From NCBI RefSeq assembly GCF_900108175.1, contig NZ_FNVO01000001.1, positions 585,499 through 649,498 on the forward strand: DNA of 64,000 nucleotides, read 5' to 3'. The notes under the pieces are model-generated. The model worked only from the letters and a program-made list of their open reading frames with translations. It did no database searches and was not told the origin of the DNA. The stretch is from Thermomonospora echinospora (lineage in GTDB: Bacteria; Actinomycetota; Actinomycetes; Streptosporangiales; Streptosporangiaceae). The position numbers were made by a program, and so were the translations under genes. Positions 1 through 7,817 of the stretch are shown in pieces; the stretch's first letter is position 1, and every line of letters begins with the position of its first letter.

Positions 1-1241
1 GCGGTGGCCCAGGCGCGGTCGGCGTCGGTCAGGTGCGTCTTGCGGTAGCGGTGGACGACCTCGCCGGCGTCGTCGACGAGGAAGACCGTCGAGTGGTGGC
101 GGCCGGCCTCGGTCTCCACCAGGTTGACGGCGACCCACAGCTTCACCTCCGCGCAGGCGGCCGACACCCGGGCCAGCACGTCCCGCGACAGCTCCGCGGC
201 CCCCTCCGGGTCGGCGGCCACCTCGCCGGGCGCGAAGCAGAAGAGCTCGGGCAGCACGCCCAGCCGTGCCCCGCGCCGGCCCGCGAAGGAGATCTGCCCG
301 AGCGCGCGCCGGACCGTCCATTCGGTGTTGCGGAACCAGCTCACCTGGAGCACCGCGACCGGCAGCGGGCGCGGCGGCATGTCGGCCGGCGCCGGGCCGT
401 ACATCGCCGCCGCCGGCACCGCGTCCAGCGGCCGGGTCAGCACCCCGTACAGGTCGGGCCGGCGCCAGGCGAACAGGTCGGCCACGCCCGGCATCTGCTT
501 GTCGCCGGCCAGCTCGGGGTCGATGTCGGCGACCACCAGGCCGGGCTCCACCTCGCCGGCCTCGGCCAGCCGGGTGCCGTCGGGGGCGACGATCTGGCTG
601 CCGCCCATCCACGGCCACTCCAGCTCCGGCCCGCCGACCGTGTTCGCCGCGACGTGCCACACCCGGTTCTCCATGGCCCGCAGCGGCACGTGCACGCGCG
701 CCTCGTCGGGCCCGCGGGAGTTGAGCGAGTTGCACAGGATCTGCGCGCCGAGCAGGCCCAGGGCCCGGGGGGTCTCCGGGACGATCCCGTCCGCGCACAG
801 CAGCAGCCCGATCCTGCCGAGTTCGGTGTCGAACACCTGGTAGGGCTCGTCGCCCGGCTCGAACAGGGTGTACTCGTAGTCCCACAGCACGTGCTTGCGG
901 TGGACCCCGATGATCTGGCCGTCCGGCCCGATGAGGACCGAGGCGATGTGCACCACCGGCTCGGCGTCCCCGCGCAGGTCGACGCCTGCCGCGATGTGCA
1001 CGCCGAGTTCGGCGGCGACGGCCCGCAGCCCGGTCACGAACGGGCCGTCCAGTTCCTCGCTGTGCCGCCAGCACCGTTCCCTGGTGTCGTGGTCGCGGAC
1101 CCGGTTGGCGTTCTCCGGCAGCACCACCAGCCGGGCTCCCCGCGCCGCGGCTTGGCGCACGTACCGCTCGCACAGCGCCAGGTTGGCCACCGGATCGGTG
1201 CCGGAGAAGAACTGCGCGGCCGCGACCCGAACCTCTGCCAT
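1..1241 (-). CDS. Tandem nitrilase-superfamily (CN-hydrolase) protein, 3' end cut by window edge
   Basis: Predicted amidase/nitrilase acting on a C-N bond. It is open to the left edge, so only the first ~413 residues are visible. Start ATG at 1241 follows AGAGGAAAAG. Residues 1-~290 form a whole CN-hydrolase domain with the Glu-Lys-Cys triad: Glu43 in VVLPENA, Lys116 in HRKHVLW and Cys149 in LLLCADG. A second CN-hydrolase domain begins near residue 297 (PLPVAVLQVSW) with its own Glu (GVLPELFCF) and Lys (YRKTHLTD); its cysteine would lie beyond the edge. Two fused nitrilase domains in one chain are uncommon; most family members have one of ~270 residues. It is the last visible gene of the leftward operon that begins with the Dabb protein, 56 nt after the racemase-fold gene. 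N-carbamoyl-amide or omega-amide hydrolysis is plausible but not proven. Confidence 0.85.
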   Translation of the reverse strand, partial: MAEVRVAAAQFFSGTDPVANLALCERYVRQAAARGARLVVLPENANRVRDHDTRERCWRHSEELDGPFVTGLRAVAAELGVHIAAGVDLRGDAEPVVHIASVLIGPDGQIIGVHRKHVLWDYEYTLFEPGDEPYQVFDTELGRIGLLLCADGIVPETPRALGLLGAQILCNSLNSRGPDEARVHVPLRAMENRVWHVAANTVGGPELEWPWMGGSQIVAPDGTRLAEAGEVEPGLVVADIDPELAGDKQMPGVADLFAWRRPDLYGVLTRPLDAVPAAAMYGPAPADMPPRPLPVAVLQVSWFRNTEWTVRRALGQISFAGRRGARLGVLPELFCFAPGEVAADPEGAAELSRDVLARVSAACAEVKLWVAVNLVETEAGRHHSTVFLVDDAGEVVHRYRKTHLTDADRAWAT

Positions 1242-1297
1242 GGAACTTTTCCTCTCGTTGCAACTCGTCGGAGCTTATTGGGGCCCGTCCGGGCAGG

Positions 1298-2041
1298 TCA
1301 CAGCGTTGCCAGCAGCCGGCCCGCACCGGGCACCCGGTCGGTGATCCCGTTGCTGCGGTAGGCGTGCCAGAGCGTCGCGGTGTTGATGGCGATCACCGGC
1401 TTGTCCAGCTCGTCCTCCAGCCGCGCGGCCACGCCCATCACCGGCAGGTTGGTGCCGGCCTGGACGAGCGCCTCCACGTCCGGCCCGTCCACCTCGGCGA
1501 ACGCGGCGCGGATCTCGGCGGGTCCCACCTCGGCGATCGAGGTGGCCGAGTCGCACCTCAGGCCGCGCACCGCGTGGACGTGGTATCCCAGCTCGGTGAA
1601 GAACCGGCGCACCTGCTCGTCGGCGATCGGCTGGTACGGGGTGACCACGCCGATCCGGCGCACGCCCAGCGCCGAGAGCGCGGCGTGGCAGGCCGACGCC
1701 CCGGTGGTGACGTCCAGCCCGGACATCTCGCGGATCATGCGCTCGAACTCGGCGTTGCCGTCGGCTCCGCCCCAGAACGTCTCAGCGCTCATGCCCATCA
1801 CCAGGTGGTCGGGCTCGCAGGTCAGCACCGACTCCACCGCGCGGCCGATCTCCTCGCTCAGATCGTTGCGGAACCTCTCGAAGGCCTGCGCGCTGTCCAG
1901 CCGCGCGTTGCGGATCATGATGCGCCCGGTGTGGAAGGACACCCCCGGGACGCGCACGCGGTAGTACTCGTCCTCGACCACGGTGTTGGTGGATGGCACG
2001 ATCACGCCGAAGACGCAGCGGTCGGCGAGCACGGTCGTCAT
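1298..2041 (-). CDS. Asp/Glu racemase-fold protein (maleate isomerase / arylmalonate decarboxylase-like), catalytic cysteines absent
   Basis: A 247-residue member of the Asp/Glu racemase superfamily, whose relatives include maleate cis-trans isomerase and arylmalonate decarboxylase. The N-terminal carboxylate-binding motif is present (VPSTN, Asn19), as are MGMSAETFWGG at 82-92 and GVRRIGVVTPY at 126-136. Family enzymes use one or two Cys at the positions that are here Gly83 (in MGMS) and Gly196 (in QAGTNLP). Both are replaced, so ordinary racemase or isomerase chemistry is doubtful. The start ATG overlaps the stop of the preceding lyase gene (ATGA), so the two are translationally coupled. Next to an isochorismatase-fold amidase it resembles the NicE/NicF pair of nicotinate breakdown, but the missing cysteines argue against simple maleate isomerase function. 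Confidence 0.8.
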   Translation of the reverse strand: MTTVLADRCVFGVIVPSTNTVVEDEYYRVRVPGVSFHTGRIMIRNARLDSAQAFERFRNDLSEEIGRAVESVLTCEPDHLVMGMSAETFWGGADGNAEFERMIREMSGLDVTTGASACHAALSALGVRRIGVVTPYQPIADEQVRRFFTELGYHVHAVRGLRCDSATSIAEVGPAEIRAAFAEVDGPDVEALVQAGTNLPVMGVAARLEDELDKPVIAINTATLWHAYRSNGITDRVPGAGRLLATL

Positions 2042-2931
2042 GAGATCTCCTCGCTTGGGTCAGGGGAGCCGGGCAGCCAGCGGGCCTCCTGCTCGGCCAG
2101 GCCGGGCAGCCCGAGCAGGTCGTTGAGTTCCGTCCAGGTCATCGCGGGGTCCGGGGCGCGGCCGTCCCGCAGGATGCGGCGGTAGGTCTCGCGCATCGCC
2201 TGCGCGCCCGCCAGCGCCGCCGCCACCGGGAACAGCACCAGCCGGGCGCCGGCCTTGGCCAGGACGTCCAGTGGGTCGGCGGGCGGGCCGGCCGCCGAGT
2301 TGTTCACCACCACGGGCAGCCCGCCGGCCGCCTCCCGCACCCGGCGCACGGTCGCGGCGTCCACCGCGCCCTCGACCATGACCGCGTCCGCGCCGGTGGC
2401 GGCGAACGCGTCGACCCTGCGCAGCGCCTCGTCCGCACCGGCGACCGGCAGCGCGTCGGTGCGGGCGATGACGACGAGCCGTTCCCGGGCGGCCACCGCC
2501 GCGCGCAGGCGGGCCACGGCCACCGGCAGGTCCACCAGCCGGACCCCGGCCGAGTGCCCGCAGCGCTTGGGCTGCACCTGGTCCTCCAGGTGCAGGGCGG
2601 CCGCGCCCGCGCGCTCGTAGCGGCGGGTGGTCTCGGCGGCCTGGAGGGGGTCGCCGTAGCCGGTGTCGGCGTCGGCGACGACCGGTAGCCCGGTGCCCGC
2701 CGTGACCCGGCGCAGCGCGTCCAGCATGTCGGTGGCGCCCGCGAAGCCGAGGTCGGGAAGGCCGAGCACGGCCGCGCTGACGAGCGCGCCGGACAGGTGG
2801 ATCGCCTCGAAGCCGGCCGCCTCCGCCAGCCGTGCGCCGAGCGCGTCATGGCATCCGGCGACCGCCACCGGCGGCCCGGCGGTCATCCTCGCTCGCAGGC
2901 GGTCGGCCGGATAGCCGTTCTGGACGCTCAT
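2038..2931 (-). CDS. Isocitrate lyase/PEP mutase superfamily lyase (2-methylisocitrate or dimethylmalate lyase-like)
   Basis: A 297-residue TIM-barrel enzyme of the PEP mutase/isocitrate lyase superfamily, which cleaves or forms bonds next to alpha-oxo acids. The metal-binding DADTGYGD motif starts at Asp87, LED is at 115-117, and the catalytic loop KRCGH has Cys124. The cysteine favours a lyase (2-methylisocitrate, dimethylmalate or similar) over a phosphonate mutase. I chose the ATG at 2931 because it overlaps the upstream stop (ATGA) and follows GAGGTGAACGC; an in-frame ATG seven codons earlier lacks such support. In this operon it could split the acid released by the neighbouring hydrolases into pyruvate plus a second fragment. 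Substrate unknown. Confidence 0.88.
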   Translation of the reverse strand: MSVQNGYPADRLRARMTAGPPVAVAGCHDALGARLAEAAGFEAIHLSGALVSAAVLGLPDLGFAGATDMLDALRRVTAGTGLPVVADADTGYGDPLQAAETTRRYERAGAAALHLEDQVQPKRCGHSAGVRLVDLPVAVARLRAAVAARERLVVIARTDALPVAGADEALRRVDAFAATGADAVMVEGAVDAATVRRVREAAGGLPVVVNNSAAGPPADPLDVLAKAGARLVLFPVAAALAGAQAMRETYRRILRDGRAPDPAMTWTELNDLLGLPGLAEQEARWLPGSPDPSEEIS

Positions 2932-3572
2932 GCGTTCACCTCGCCTCTCCACAGGTCCAGGACCTCCCGGGTGTCGTGGACGTCGGCGTACTTGGCCCCG
3001 AGGTCGAACAGCGCCGCCTCGTGGGGGCGCGGGTCGCGGTCGGCCACGGCGTCGCGGACGACGACGGGCCGCAGCCCGTGGCCGAGCGCGTCCACGGTGG
3101 TGGCCCGCACGCAGCCGCTGGTGCTGACCCCGGTGATCACCACCGAGTCGACGCCCAGCGCGGTCAGCGTGCCGGCCAGCGAGGTGCCGAAGAAGGCGCT
3201 GGGGTACTGCTTGGTGACCGTCAGGTCCCCGGGCCGCGGAACGAGTTCGGCGGGCGGCTCTCCCCAGGGCGATCCCTCGTCGAACAGCCGCAGTGCGGGC
3301 ACCTTGCGGTAGAACCAGCCGCCGTCGGCGCCGCCGGGCGTGTACGAGGCGTAGCTGAACGCCACGGGATGACCGAGGTCGCGGGCGTGCCGGGCGAGCC
3401 GGGCGACACGGCCGACGATGGGCTCGGCGGCGGCGTAGAGCGGGCTGTCCGGGTCGAGGTAGGCGCGGACCAGGTCGACGACGATGAGCGCCGGCCGGGC
3501 TCCCAGCCCGATCCGCCCGCCGAAGCCGGCCTGCCGGTAGTCGGCCGTCAGGTCGTCCGGCCGGTCAGACAT
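2928..3572 (-). CDS. Isochorismatase-fold amidohydrolase (N-carbamoylsarcosine amidase / maleamate amidase-like)
   Basis: A 214-residue cysteine hydrolase. The triad is visible as Asp33 (IVVDLVRAY), Lys121 (VTKQYPSAF) and Cys154 (STSGCVRAT), with the typical cis-peptide region before the cysteine. The N-terminal AGFGGRIGLGARPALIVVD segment resembles N-carbamoylsarcosine amidase and the maleamate amidase NicF more than true isochorismatases. The expected reaction is hydrolysis of a carbamoyl or half-amide group with release of ammonia. The gene overlaps its upstream neighbour by 8 nt and its downstream neighbour by an ATGA, so it sits in a tightly coupled operon with the lyase and racemase-fold genes. 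Confidence 0.87.
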   Translation of the reverse strand: MSDRPDDLTADYRQAGFGGRIGLGARPALIVVDLVRAYLDPDSPLYAAAEPIVGRVARLARHARDLGHPVAFSYASYTPGGADGGWFYRKVPALRLFDEGSPWGEPPAELVPRPGDLTVTKQYPSAFFGTSLAGTLTALGVDSVVITGVSTSGCVRATTVDALGHGLRPVVVRDAVADRDPRPHEAALFDLGAKYADVHDTREVLDLWRGEVNA

Positions 3573-3858
3573 CGAACTGGACGCTCGCCCGCTCGTCGAG
3601 GATCGGCCTGATCAGGCCGTCCACGAGGGCGCGGTGCGCCGGATGGCCCTGGTAGACCCGCCAGTCGTCGGCGCCGTCGAAGTCGAGGACGGCGGCGAAG
3701 TCGTGCGCCCCGGTGCTCAGGCCGAGATCGGGGCCGCAGGCCAGCCCGCGGATCTGGGCGATCGCGCCGGGCAGCGCGCGGAAGCCGGCCTCGGCCGCCT
3801 TCTTCTGGTCCTCGGTGGCCTCGGGGGTCCACCGGAGCATGATGATGTGTCGCAACAT
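3565..3858 (-). CDS. Dabb (stress-responsive A/B barrel) domain protein
   Basis: A 97-residue single-domain protein of the dimeric alpha+beta barrel type. It begins MLRHIIMLRWTPEAT and has the strand pattern HDFAAVLDFDGADDW followed by a helix with YQGHPAHRALV. Dabb proteins are small dimers; most have no proven activity, though some act as cyclases or ring-cleavage helpers in aromatic and terpenoid metabolism. The start ATG follows GGAGGAA. It is the first gene of the leftward operon, and a copy of the putative IclR operator lies 50 nt upstream, so its expression should follow that regulator. Confidence 0.85.
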   Translation of the reverse strand: MLRHIIMLRWTPEATEDQKKAAEAGFRALPGAIAQIRGLACGPDLGLSTGAHDFAAVLDFDGADDWRVYQGHPAHRALVDGLIRPILDERASVQFDV

Positions 3859-3906
3859 GGGCGACGGTTCCTCCGGGCGTCGGGACGTTGGGAACGTCGT
3901 GCCCGG

Positions 3907-3924
3907 TTACTGCATTGTGAGAGA
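3907..3924 (+). promoter_or_regulatory. Putative IclR operator, copy A
   Basis: TTACTGCATTGTGAGAGA lies between the divergent Dabb operon and the IclR gene. It differs at one position from the two identical copies on the other side of the IclR gene, and its position would allow control of both transcripts. Binding is inferred from repetition and placement only. Confidence 0.6.
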
Positions 3925-4006
3925 ATCACTTTCGCTATGTAGGGGAAGACTAGAGCGTGGCCCGTCGCGGGTCAAGCGGCGGCGACCTGGAACGAGGAGG
4001 GGCGAC

Positions 4007-4777
4007 GTGGCGGAGCAGACCCGGCGGCGCAGTGGTGCCGAAAGCTCCCGCAAGGCCGCGCAACTGTTGCTGGCCTTCGACGAACGGCATCACACGCGTT
4101 CGGTGGCCGACCTTGCCGGAGCCCTGGGGATGCCGGTCAGCTCGGTGTACCGCTATCTGACGGTGCTGCGCGAGACCGGAATGATCGAGGAGGCCGGACC
4201 GGGGGAGTACCGGCTGTCGTGGGTGTTCGTCCGGCTGGCGCGGGCGGCGCGGGCCGCCGGGGACACGCTGGAGAGCGTGGCGCGCCCGGTGCTGGCGTCG
4301 GTGGCCGAGGCCGGTGGCGAGACCACGCTGCTGATCAAGCGGATCGGCTGGAACGCGGTGTGCGTGGACCGGGTCGACTCCCCGCACCCGGTGCGCCTGC
4401 AGTTCGACCCCGGTCAGCCGATGGTGCTGCACAAGGGGTCGGCCGCGCGGGTCCTGCTGGCCTCCATGCCGGCCGCCGAGCGGCGGCGGTACCTGGCGTC
4501 GGTCTCCGGGCTGAGCGAGCACGAGCGCGACCAGATCGAGGCGGACGTGGACACCGTGGCCAGGATGGGCTGGGTGGAGAGCTTCGGTGAGGTCGACGAC
4601 GGCATCTGGGGCACCTCGGCGGTGATCCGCGACCAGGACGAGGTGATCGCCGCGCTCGGTGTCGCCGGGCCGCTGTATCGCCTGCAGCAGGCCGACCGCG
4701 CCCGCATCACCGACCTGGTCGTCTCCGGGGCGGCGGAGATCTCGGCCGCGCTGGCGCGGGGCGTCGCCGTCGGCTGA
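4007..4777 (+). CDS. IclR-family transcriptional regulator
   Basis: A 256-residue regulator with an N-terminal winged helix-turn-helix (about residues 12-70, including SVADLAGALGMPVSSVYRYL) and a C-terminal IclR effector domain (about 85-250). I chose the GTG at 4007 because it follows AACGAGGAGGGG; the open frame upstream reads through the operator region and is not protein-like. IclR proteins usually bind aromatic or small organic acids and act as tetramers on repeated sites. Three near-identical 18-bp elements surround this gene, one beside the leftward hydrolase operon and two before the rightward monooxygenase gene. It is the likely switch for both. Confidence 0.93.
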   Translation: MAEQTRRRSGAESSRKAAQLLLAFDERHHTRSVADLAGALGMPVSSVYRYLTVLRETGMIEEAGPGEYRLSWVFVRLARAARAAGDTLESVARPVLASVAEAGGETTLLIKRIGWNAVCVDRVDSPHPVRLQFDPGQPMVLHKGSAARVLLASMPAAERRRYLASVSGLSEHERDQIEADVDTVARMGWVESFGEVDDGIWGTSAVIRDQDEVIAALGVAGPLYRLQQADRARITDLVVSGAAEISAALARGVAVG

Positions 4778-4806
4778 GCGGCGGTCCCCCATGACCGGTT
4801 GATGCT

Positions 4807-4824
4807 CTCTCACAATGCGGTAAT
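4807..4824 (-). promoter_or_regulatory. Putative IclR operator, copy B
   Basis: Read on the minus strand this is TTACCGCATTGTGAGAGA, identical over 18 bp to copy C at 4955-4972 but in opposite orientation, 148 bp away. It lies 30 bp after the IclR stop codon. Confidence 0.6.
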
Positions 4825-4861
4825 CCCTGTTACGTTCCTGTTGCAGGGGCTCTAACCAGGG

Positions 4862-4898
4862 CGTCTTTCGTAACCAATCGGTTAAGACGTCCGTTTTT
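4862..4898 (+). terminator. Probable rho-independent terminator after the IclR gene
   Basis: CGTCTT (4862-4867) pairs with AAGACG (4884-4889), and inside it TAACC (4871-4875) pairs with GGTTA (4880-4884), leaving a TCG bulge. Five T residues follow at 4894-4898. It sits 85 bp after the IclR stop and before the monooxygenase operators. The symmetric sequence could instead be a further protein-binding site. Confidence 0.45.
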
Positions 4899-4932
4899 GG
4901 CATTGACGTAGCCTGGGTTCTGTCCCTAGTTT

Positions 4933-4972
4933 CTACCGCATCACGAGTGCATGGTTACCGCATTGTGAGAGA
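4933..4972 (+). promoter_or_regulatory. Putative IclR operator, copy C, with a degenerate fourth copy
   Basis: TTACCGCATTGTGAGAGA at 4955-4972 matches copy B exactly and ends 21 bp before the monooxygenase start codon. A weaker version (TACCGCAT then GAG, 12 of 18 matching) lies at 4933-4950, 22 bp upstream on the same face of the helix. A dimer-of-dimers regulator bound here would block or position polymerase for the rightward operon. Confidence 0.58.
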
Positions 4973-4993
4973 TGCGATCATCTGGAGGAATCC

Positions 4994-6250
4994 GTGCTTC
5001 TCGGCCTGAACGACAGGCGGCCGCCGCGCGACGTCGATGTGGCGATCGCCGGCCTCGGTCCGGTGGGCGCCACCGCGGCGCTCACTCTGGCGCGAGCCGG
5101 GTTGCGGGTGGCGGTCTTCGAAGAGGCCGGCTGGGACACCCTGACGGACCAGGACGTGAGCGAGTCCCGGGCATCGACGTTCCACCCGCCGACCCTGGAG
5201 ATCCTCGACGACCTGGGGGTCACCGACGAGCTGCACGAGGCGGGGCTGGTCTGCGACACCTTCCAGTACCGTGACCGCGAGGGCGGCCTCATCGCCCACT
5301 TCGACCTGGCCAGCATCGGCGCCGACACCCGGTTCCCCTACCGGCTGCAGAGCGAACAGCAGAACCTGGTCCGCATCATCGGCGCCCGGCTCGCCGAACT
5401 GCCCGACGTTCATCTCGTTCACGGAGCCAGGGTGCGGTCGGTCGACCGGTCCGCCGGTGACGACGCGGCCACCCTGCTGGTCGAGCCGGCCGACGGCGAG
5501 GGGGAGCCGGTCGTCTGCCGGGCGAAGTGGGTGATCGCCGCGGACGGCGCGCACAGCGCGATCCGCCGTCACCTCGGCATCCCGTTCCCGGGCATGACCT
5601 ATCCCGAGCAGTTCCTGGTGGTGTCCACGACCGACGACCTCGCCGAGCTCATCCCGGACATCGCCTCGGTGAACTACATCTCCGACCCCAGGGAGTGGCT
5701 GGTGCTGTTGCGCACGCCGCGGCACTGGCGCGCGCTGTTCCCGCTCCTGGAGCGAGATGTGGAGGGCGCCCTCGACCCCGCGGCGGTGCAGCGGCGACTG
5801 CAGTCGGTGGCCCCGCTGCCCCGTGGCTACGAGATCACCCATTCCCGGATCTACCGCGTCCATCAGCGGGTCGCCGAGCGGTTCCGGGTCGGCCGGGTGC
5901 TGCTGGCCGGGGACGCGGCGCACATCAACAATCCGCTGGGCGGCATGGGCATGAACAGCGGCATCCACGACGCCGCCGCCGCGGCGGCCGCGATCCTGGC
6001 CGCCGAGGCCGGCGACCCCGAACCCATCGAGCGTTACGAGAGCGAACGCCGCACCGTCGCGCACGACTACGTGCGCGTGGTCACCCACGAGAACTGGGAG
6101 GCCCTCCAAGAGGAGGACCCCGCCGAGCGCGTCCGCCAGAACGAGCACATGCGGCGCACCGCCGCCGATCCCGAGCTGGCCCGCGCCCATCTGCTGCGCA
6201 CCTCGATGCTGTCGGCGCGGGTATCGCAGACCGCCGGCGGCCGGAGCTGA
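4994..6250 (+). CDS. FAD-dependent aromatic monooxygenase (PF01494 type)
   Basis: A 418-residue class A flavoprotein hydroxylase. It shows an N-terminal dinucleotide fold (AIAGLGPVGATAAL, about 18-31), the DG motif (VIAADGAHSAIRRHLG, about 180-195) and the GD motif for FAD ribityl binding (RVLLAGDAAHINNPLGG, about 303-319). The nearest well-known relatives are MhpA-type hydroxyphenylpropionate and 6-hydroxynicotinate monooxygenases, which hydroxylate an aromatic ring with NAD(P)H and O2. The C-terminal thioredoxin-like domain of the longer MhpA/phenol hydroxylase forms is absent. GTG start at 4994 follows TGGAGGAA. It is the first gene after operator copy C. The ring substrate is unknown. Confidence 0.9.
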   Translation: MLLGLNDRRPPRDVDVAIAGLGPVGATAALTLARAGLRVAVFEEAGWDTLTDQDVSESRASTFHPPTLEILDDLGVTDELHEAGLVCDTFQYRDREGGLIAHFDLASIGADTRFPYRLQSEQQNLVRIIGARLAELPDVHLVHGARVRSVDRSAGDDAATLLVEPADGEGEPVVCRAKWVIAADGAHSAIRRHLGIPFPGMTYPEQFLVVSTTDDLAELIPDIASVNYISDPREWLVLLRTPRHWRALFPLLERDVEGALDPAAVQRRLQSVAPLPRGYEITHSRIYRVHQRVAERFRVGRVLLAGDAAHINNPLGGMGMNSGIHDAAAAAAAILAAEAGDPEPIERYESERRTVAHDYVRVVTHENWEALQEEDPAERVRQNEHMRRTAADPELARAHLLRTSMLSARVSQTAGGRS

Positions 6251-6351
6251 CCGACGGCCGGAGCGCCGACCGAGCCGCGGGAAGGACCCGGCGGCCTCGC
6301 CGCCCCCACGAAACGACCATCGCGAACCCACACTGAAAGGCAGGTAGTGCC

Positions 6352-7410
6352 ATGGACGTACCGGTGGCCCAGCGCGACCGCGCAGGCCTGGAGTTCCTGG
6401 GCTCATTGCAGGGCTACACCGGCGGGGTGTTGCAGGCCGCGGCCGCGGCGCGCTACGCGTCGCTGGTCCCCGACCCCCCGCCGGACCTGGTCGGACGGCG
6501 CCACTCGGTGCGCGAGACGCTGGCCGACTACGGGCCCTGGCTGTTCGACAGGCTGTTCACCCGGTACGTCGCAGAGGAGATCTACGTCCGGGCGATTCCG
6601 GCCGCCGAACGGGCCCGCGCCGACATCGAGAGCTGGCTGGAGGTGCCCGAGGACGCCCCCGGCTCGCTGCGGCTGGACCCGGACCTGGTCCCGCCGGCCT
6701 ACTTCGGCGCGGGCTTCCACCTGACGACCGGCGGCTGGGACGGGCACGACCTGATGGGCGTGGTCATCCACGACCTTGGCTACCGCTACGTCCTCATGCC
6801 CGGGGGCGTCGGCGCGGCCCGCGCGGGCGAGAACCTGATGGACCATCGCACGCAGGTGGCCCGTGAGGCGCCGCGCCGCGACTACCGCCGGGTGCTGGAG
6901 GTGGGCTGCGGCAACGGCCGGTTCGCCACCGTCCTGAGCAAGGAGTTCCCCGAGGCGCAGTACGTGGGCGTGGAGCTGTCACGCACTCAGCTGGAGTATG
7001 CTCGGGCCCGCTGCGCGCACGAGGGGCATTCCTGGGAGCTGGTCCACGCGGCCGCCGAGGCCACCGGGCTGCCGGACGCCTCGGTCGACCTGGTGGCGAT
7101 CTTCACGCTGTTCCACGAGACCCCGCCCAAGGCGACCGAGGACATCGTGCACGAGATGTTCCGGGTGCTGGAGCCGGGCGGCGACATCGTCATCGGCGAT
7201 ATCGCCCCCTACGACCGCAACGACGCCTTCCGCTCGGCGGTGCTCGACTGGGAGACCGAGAACCGCGGCGAGCCGTTCATGCGCTCCTACCTTCAACTCG
7301 ACCTGCCGGGCCTGCTCAAGCAGGCCGGCTTCACCGACGTCCAGGCGTACGGCCTGGGCAAGGGCGACTACCCCTGGATCGTGCGCGGACACAAGGAGCG
7401 GCAGCGATGA
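6352..7410 (+). CDS. Class I SAM methyltransferase-like protein with a ~150-residue N-terminal domain (copy 1)
   Basis: A 352-residue protein. The C-terminal half carries a Rossmann methyltransferase fold with motif I VLEVGCGNGRF (181-191) and an acidic end of strand 2 (YVGVELS). The motif IV region reads AIFTLFHETP, followed by a loop with LEPGGDIVIGDIAPY. The N-terminal half is unassigned and contains a GGWDGH motif at 127-132, also present in the paralogue at 9457-10554. Start ATG follows AAAGGCAGG. Its stop overlaps the next small gene (ATGA), suggesting the two products work together. The role in a catabolic/import operon is not known; possibilities are O- or N-methylation of the imported compound or an intermediate, or a non-methylating use of SAM. 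Confidence 0.85.
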   Translation: MDVPVAQRDRAGLEFLGSLQGYTGGVLQAAAAARYASLVPDPPPDLVGRRHSVRETLADYGPWLFDRLFTRYVAEEIYVRAIPAAERARADIESWLEVPEDAPGSLRLDPDLVPPAYFGAGFHLTTGGWDGHDLMGVVIHDLGYRYVLMPGGVGAARAGENLMDHRTQVAREAPRRDYRRVLEVGCGNGRFATVLSKEFPEAQYVGVELSRTQLEYARARCAHEGHSWELVHAAAEATGLPDASVDLVAIFTLFHETPPKATEDIVHEMFRVLEPGGDIVIGDIAPYDRNDAFRSAVLDWETENRGEPFMRSYLQLDLPGLLKQAGFTDVQAYGLGKGDYPWIVRGHKERQR

Positions 7411-7712
7411 CGGCGAACCGGACCGACGTCCCCCGGTATCTGGAGTCCGAGCGACTCGACGAGATCACCCGGATGCTCACCGAGCTGGCCTCAGAGGTGT
7501 GGATCCTGCGGGACCGCACCCTGGTGCTGGAGCACCTGCTGCGGGAGCGGGGCTGCCTGGACGAGGGGGCGGTGGAGGCGCTGCGCCCGACCGGCGAACT
7601 GCTGGCCAGGTTGGGGGAGGAGCGCGGAGCCTTCGTCAGCCGGGTCTTCGGGGCGGTCCTCGACACCGACACCCGTGTGGCGGCGGCCACCCGCGAGGCG
7701 GCCGGCCGGTAA
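7407..7712 (+). CDS. Small helical protein, partner of the methyltransferase-like protein (copy 1)
   Basis: A 101-residue protein of unknown function, predicted all-helical and soluble. Its core, LASEVWILRDRTLVLEHLL followed by RERG (about residues 31-53), is matched nearly residue for residue by the 97-residue protein at 12638-12931; the tails differ. The ATG overlaps the stop of the methyltransferase-like gene, a layout typical of subunits made in fixed ratio. I recognise no named family. A plausible role is an accessory or second subunit for the methyltransferase-like enzyme. The downstream hairpin at 7787-7817 separates it from the transporter genes. Confidence 0.8.
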   Translation: MTANRTDVPRYLESERLDEITRMLTELASEVWILRDRTLVLEHLLRERGCLDEGAVEALRPTGELLARLGEERGAFVSRVFGAVLDTDTRVAAATREAAGR

Positions 7713-7786
7713 CGGCCCGCCGCCGACGCCCCTGGCCCCAGCCCGTTCACCGTTGCGGCACAGCGCCGTGCCCTCACCCGTTTTGC

Positions 7787-7817
7787 GGACGGCGCGTCCC
7801 ACCGGGACGCGCCGTCC
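7787..7817 (+). other. Perfect 14-bp stem hairpin between enzyme and transporter genes
   Basis: GGACGGCGCGTCCC (7787-7800) and its exact complement (7804-7817) flank a 3-nt loop. No T-run follows, so it is either a weak terminator/attenuator or an RNA-stabilising element that allows the binding-protein gene 80 nt downstream to be expressed at a different level. Confidence 0.55.

Noticed and set aside
33-1361. Long plus-strand open frame (442 codons) opposite the tandem nitrilase gene
   Set aside because: Composition is Arg/Gly/His/Pro-rich without domains, while the minus strand encodes a clear nitrilase; it is an antisense artefact of high GC.
1298-6250. Complete nicotinate degradation (nic) pathway
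   Set aside because: NicC-, NicE- and NicF-like folds are present, but no dihydroxypyridine dioxygenase (NicX), N-formylmaleamate deformylase (NicD) or nicotinate hydroxylase is seen, and the NicE-like protein lacks catalytic Cys.
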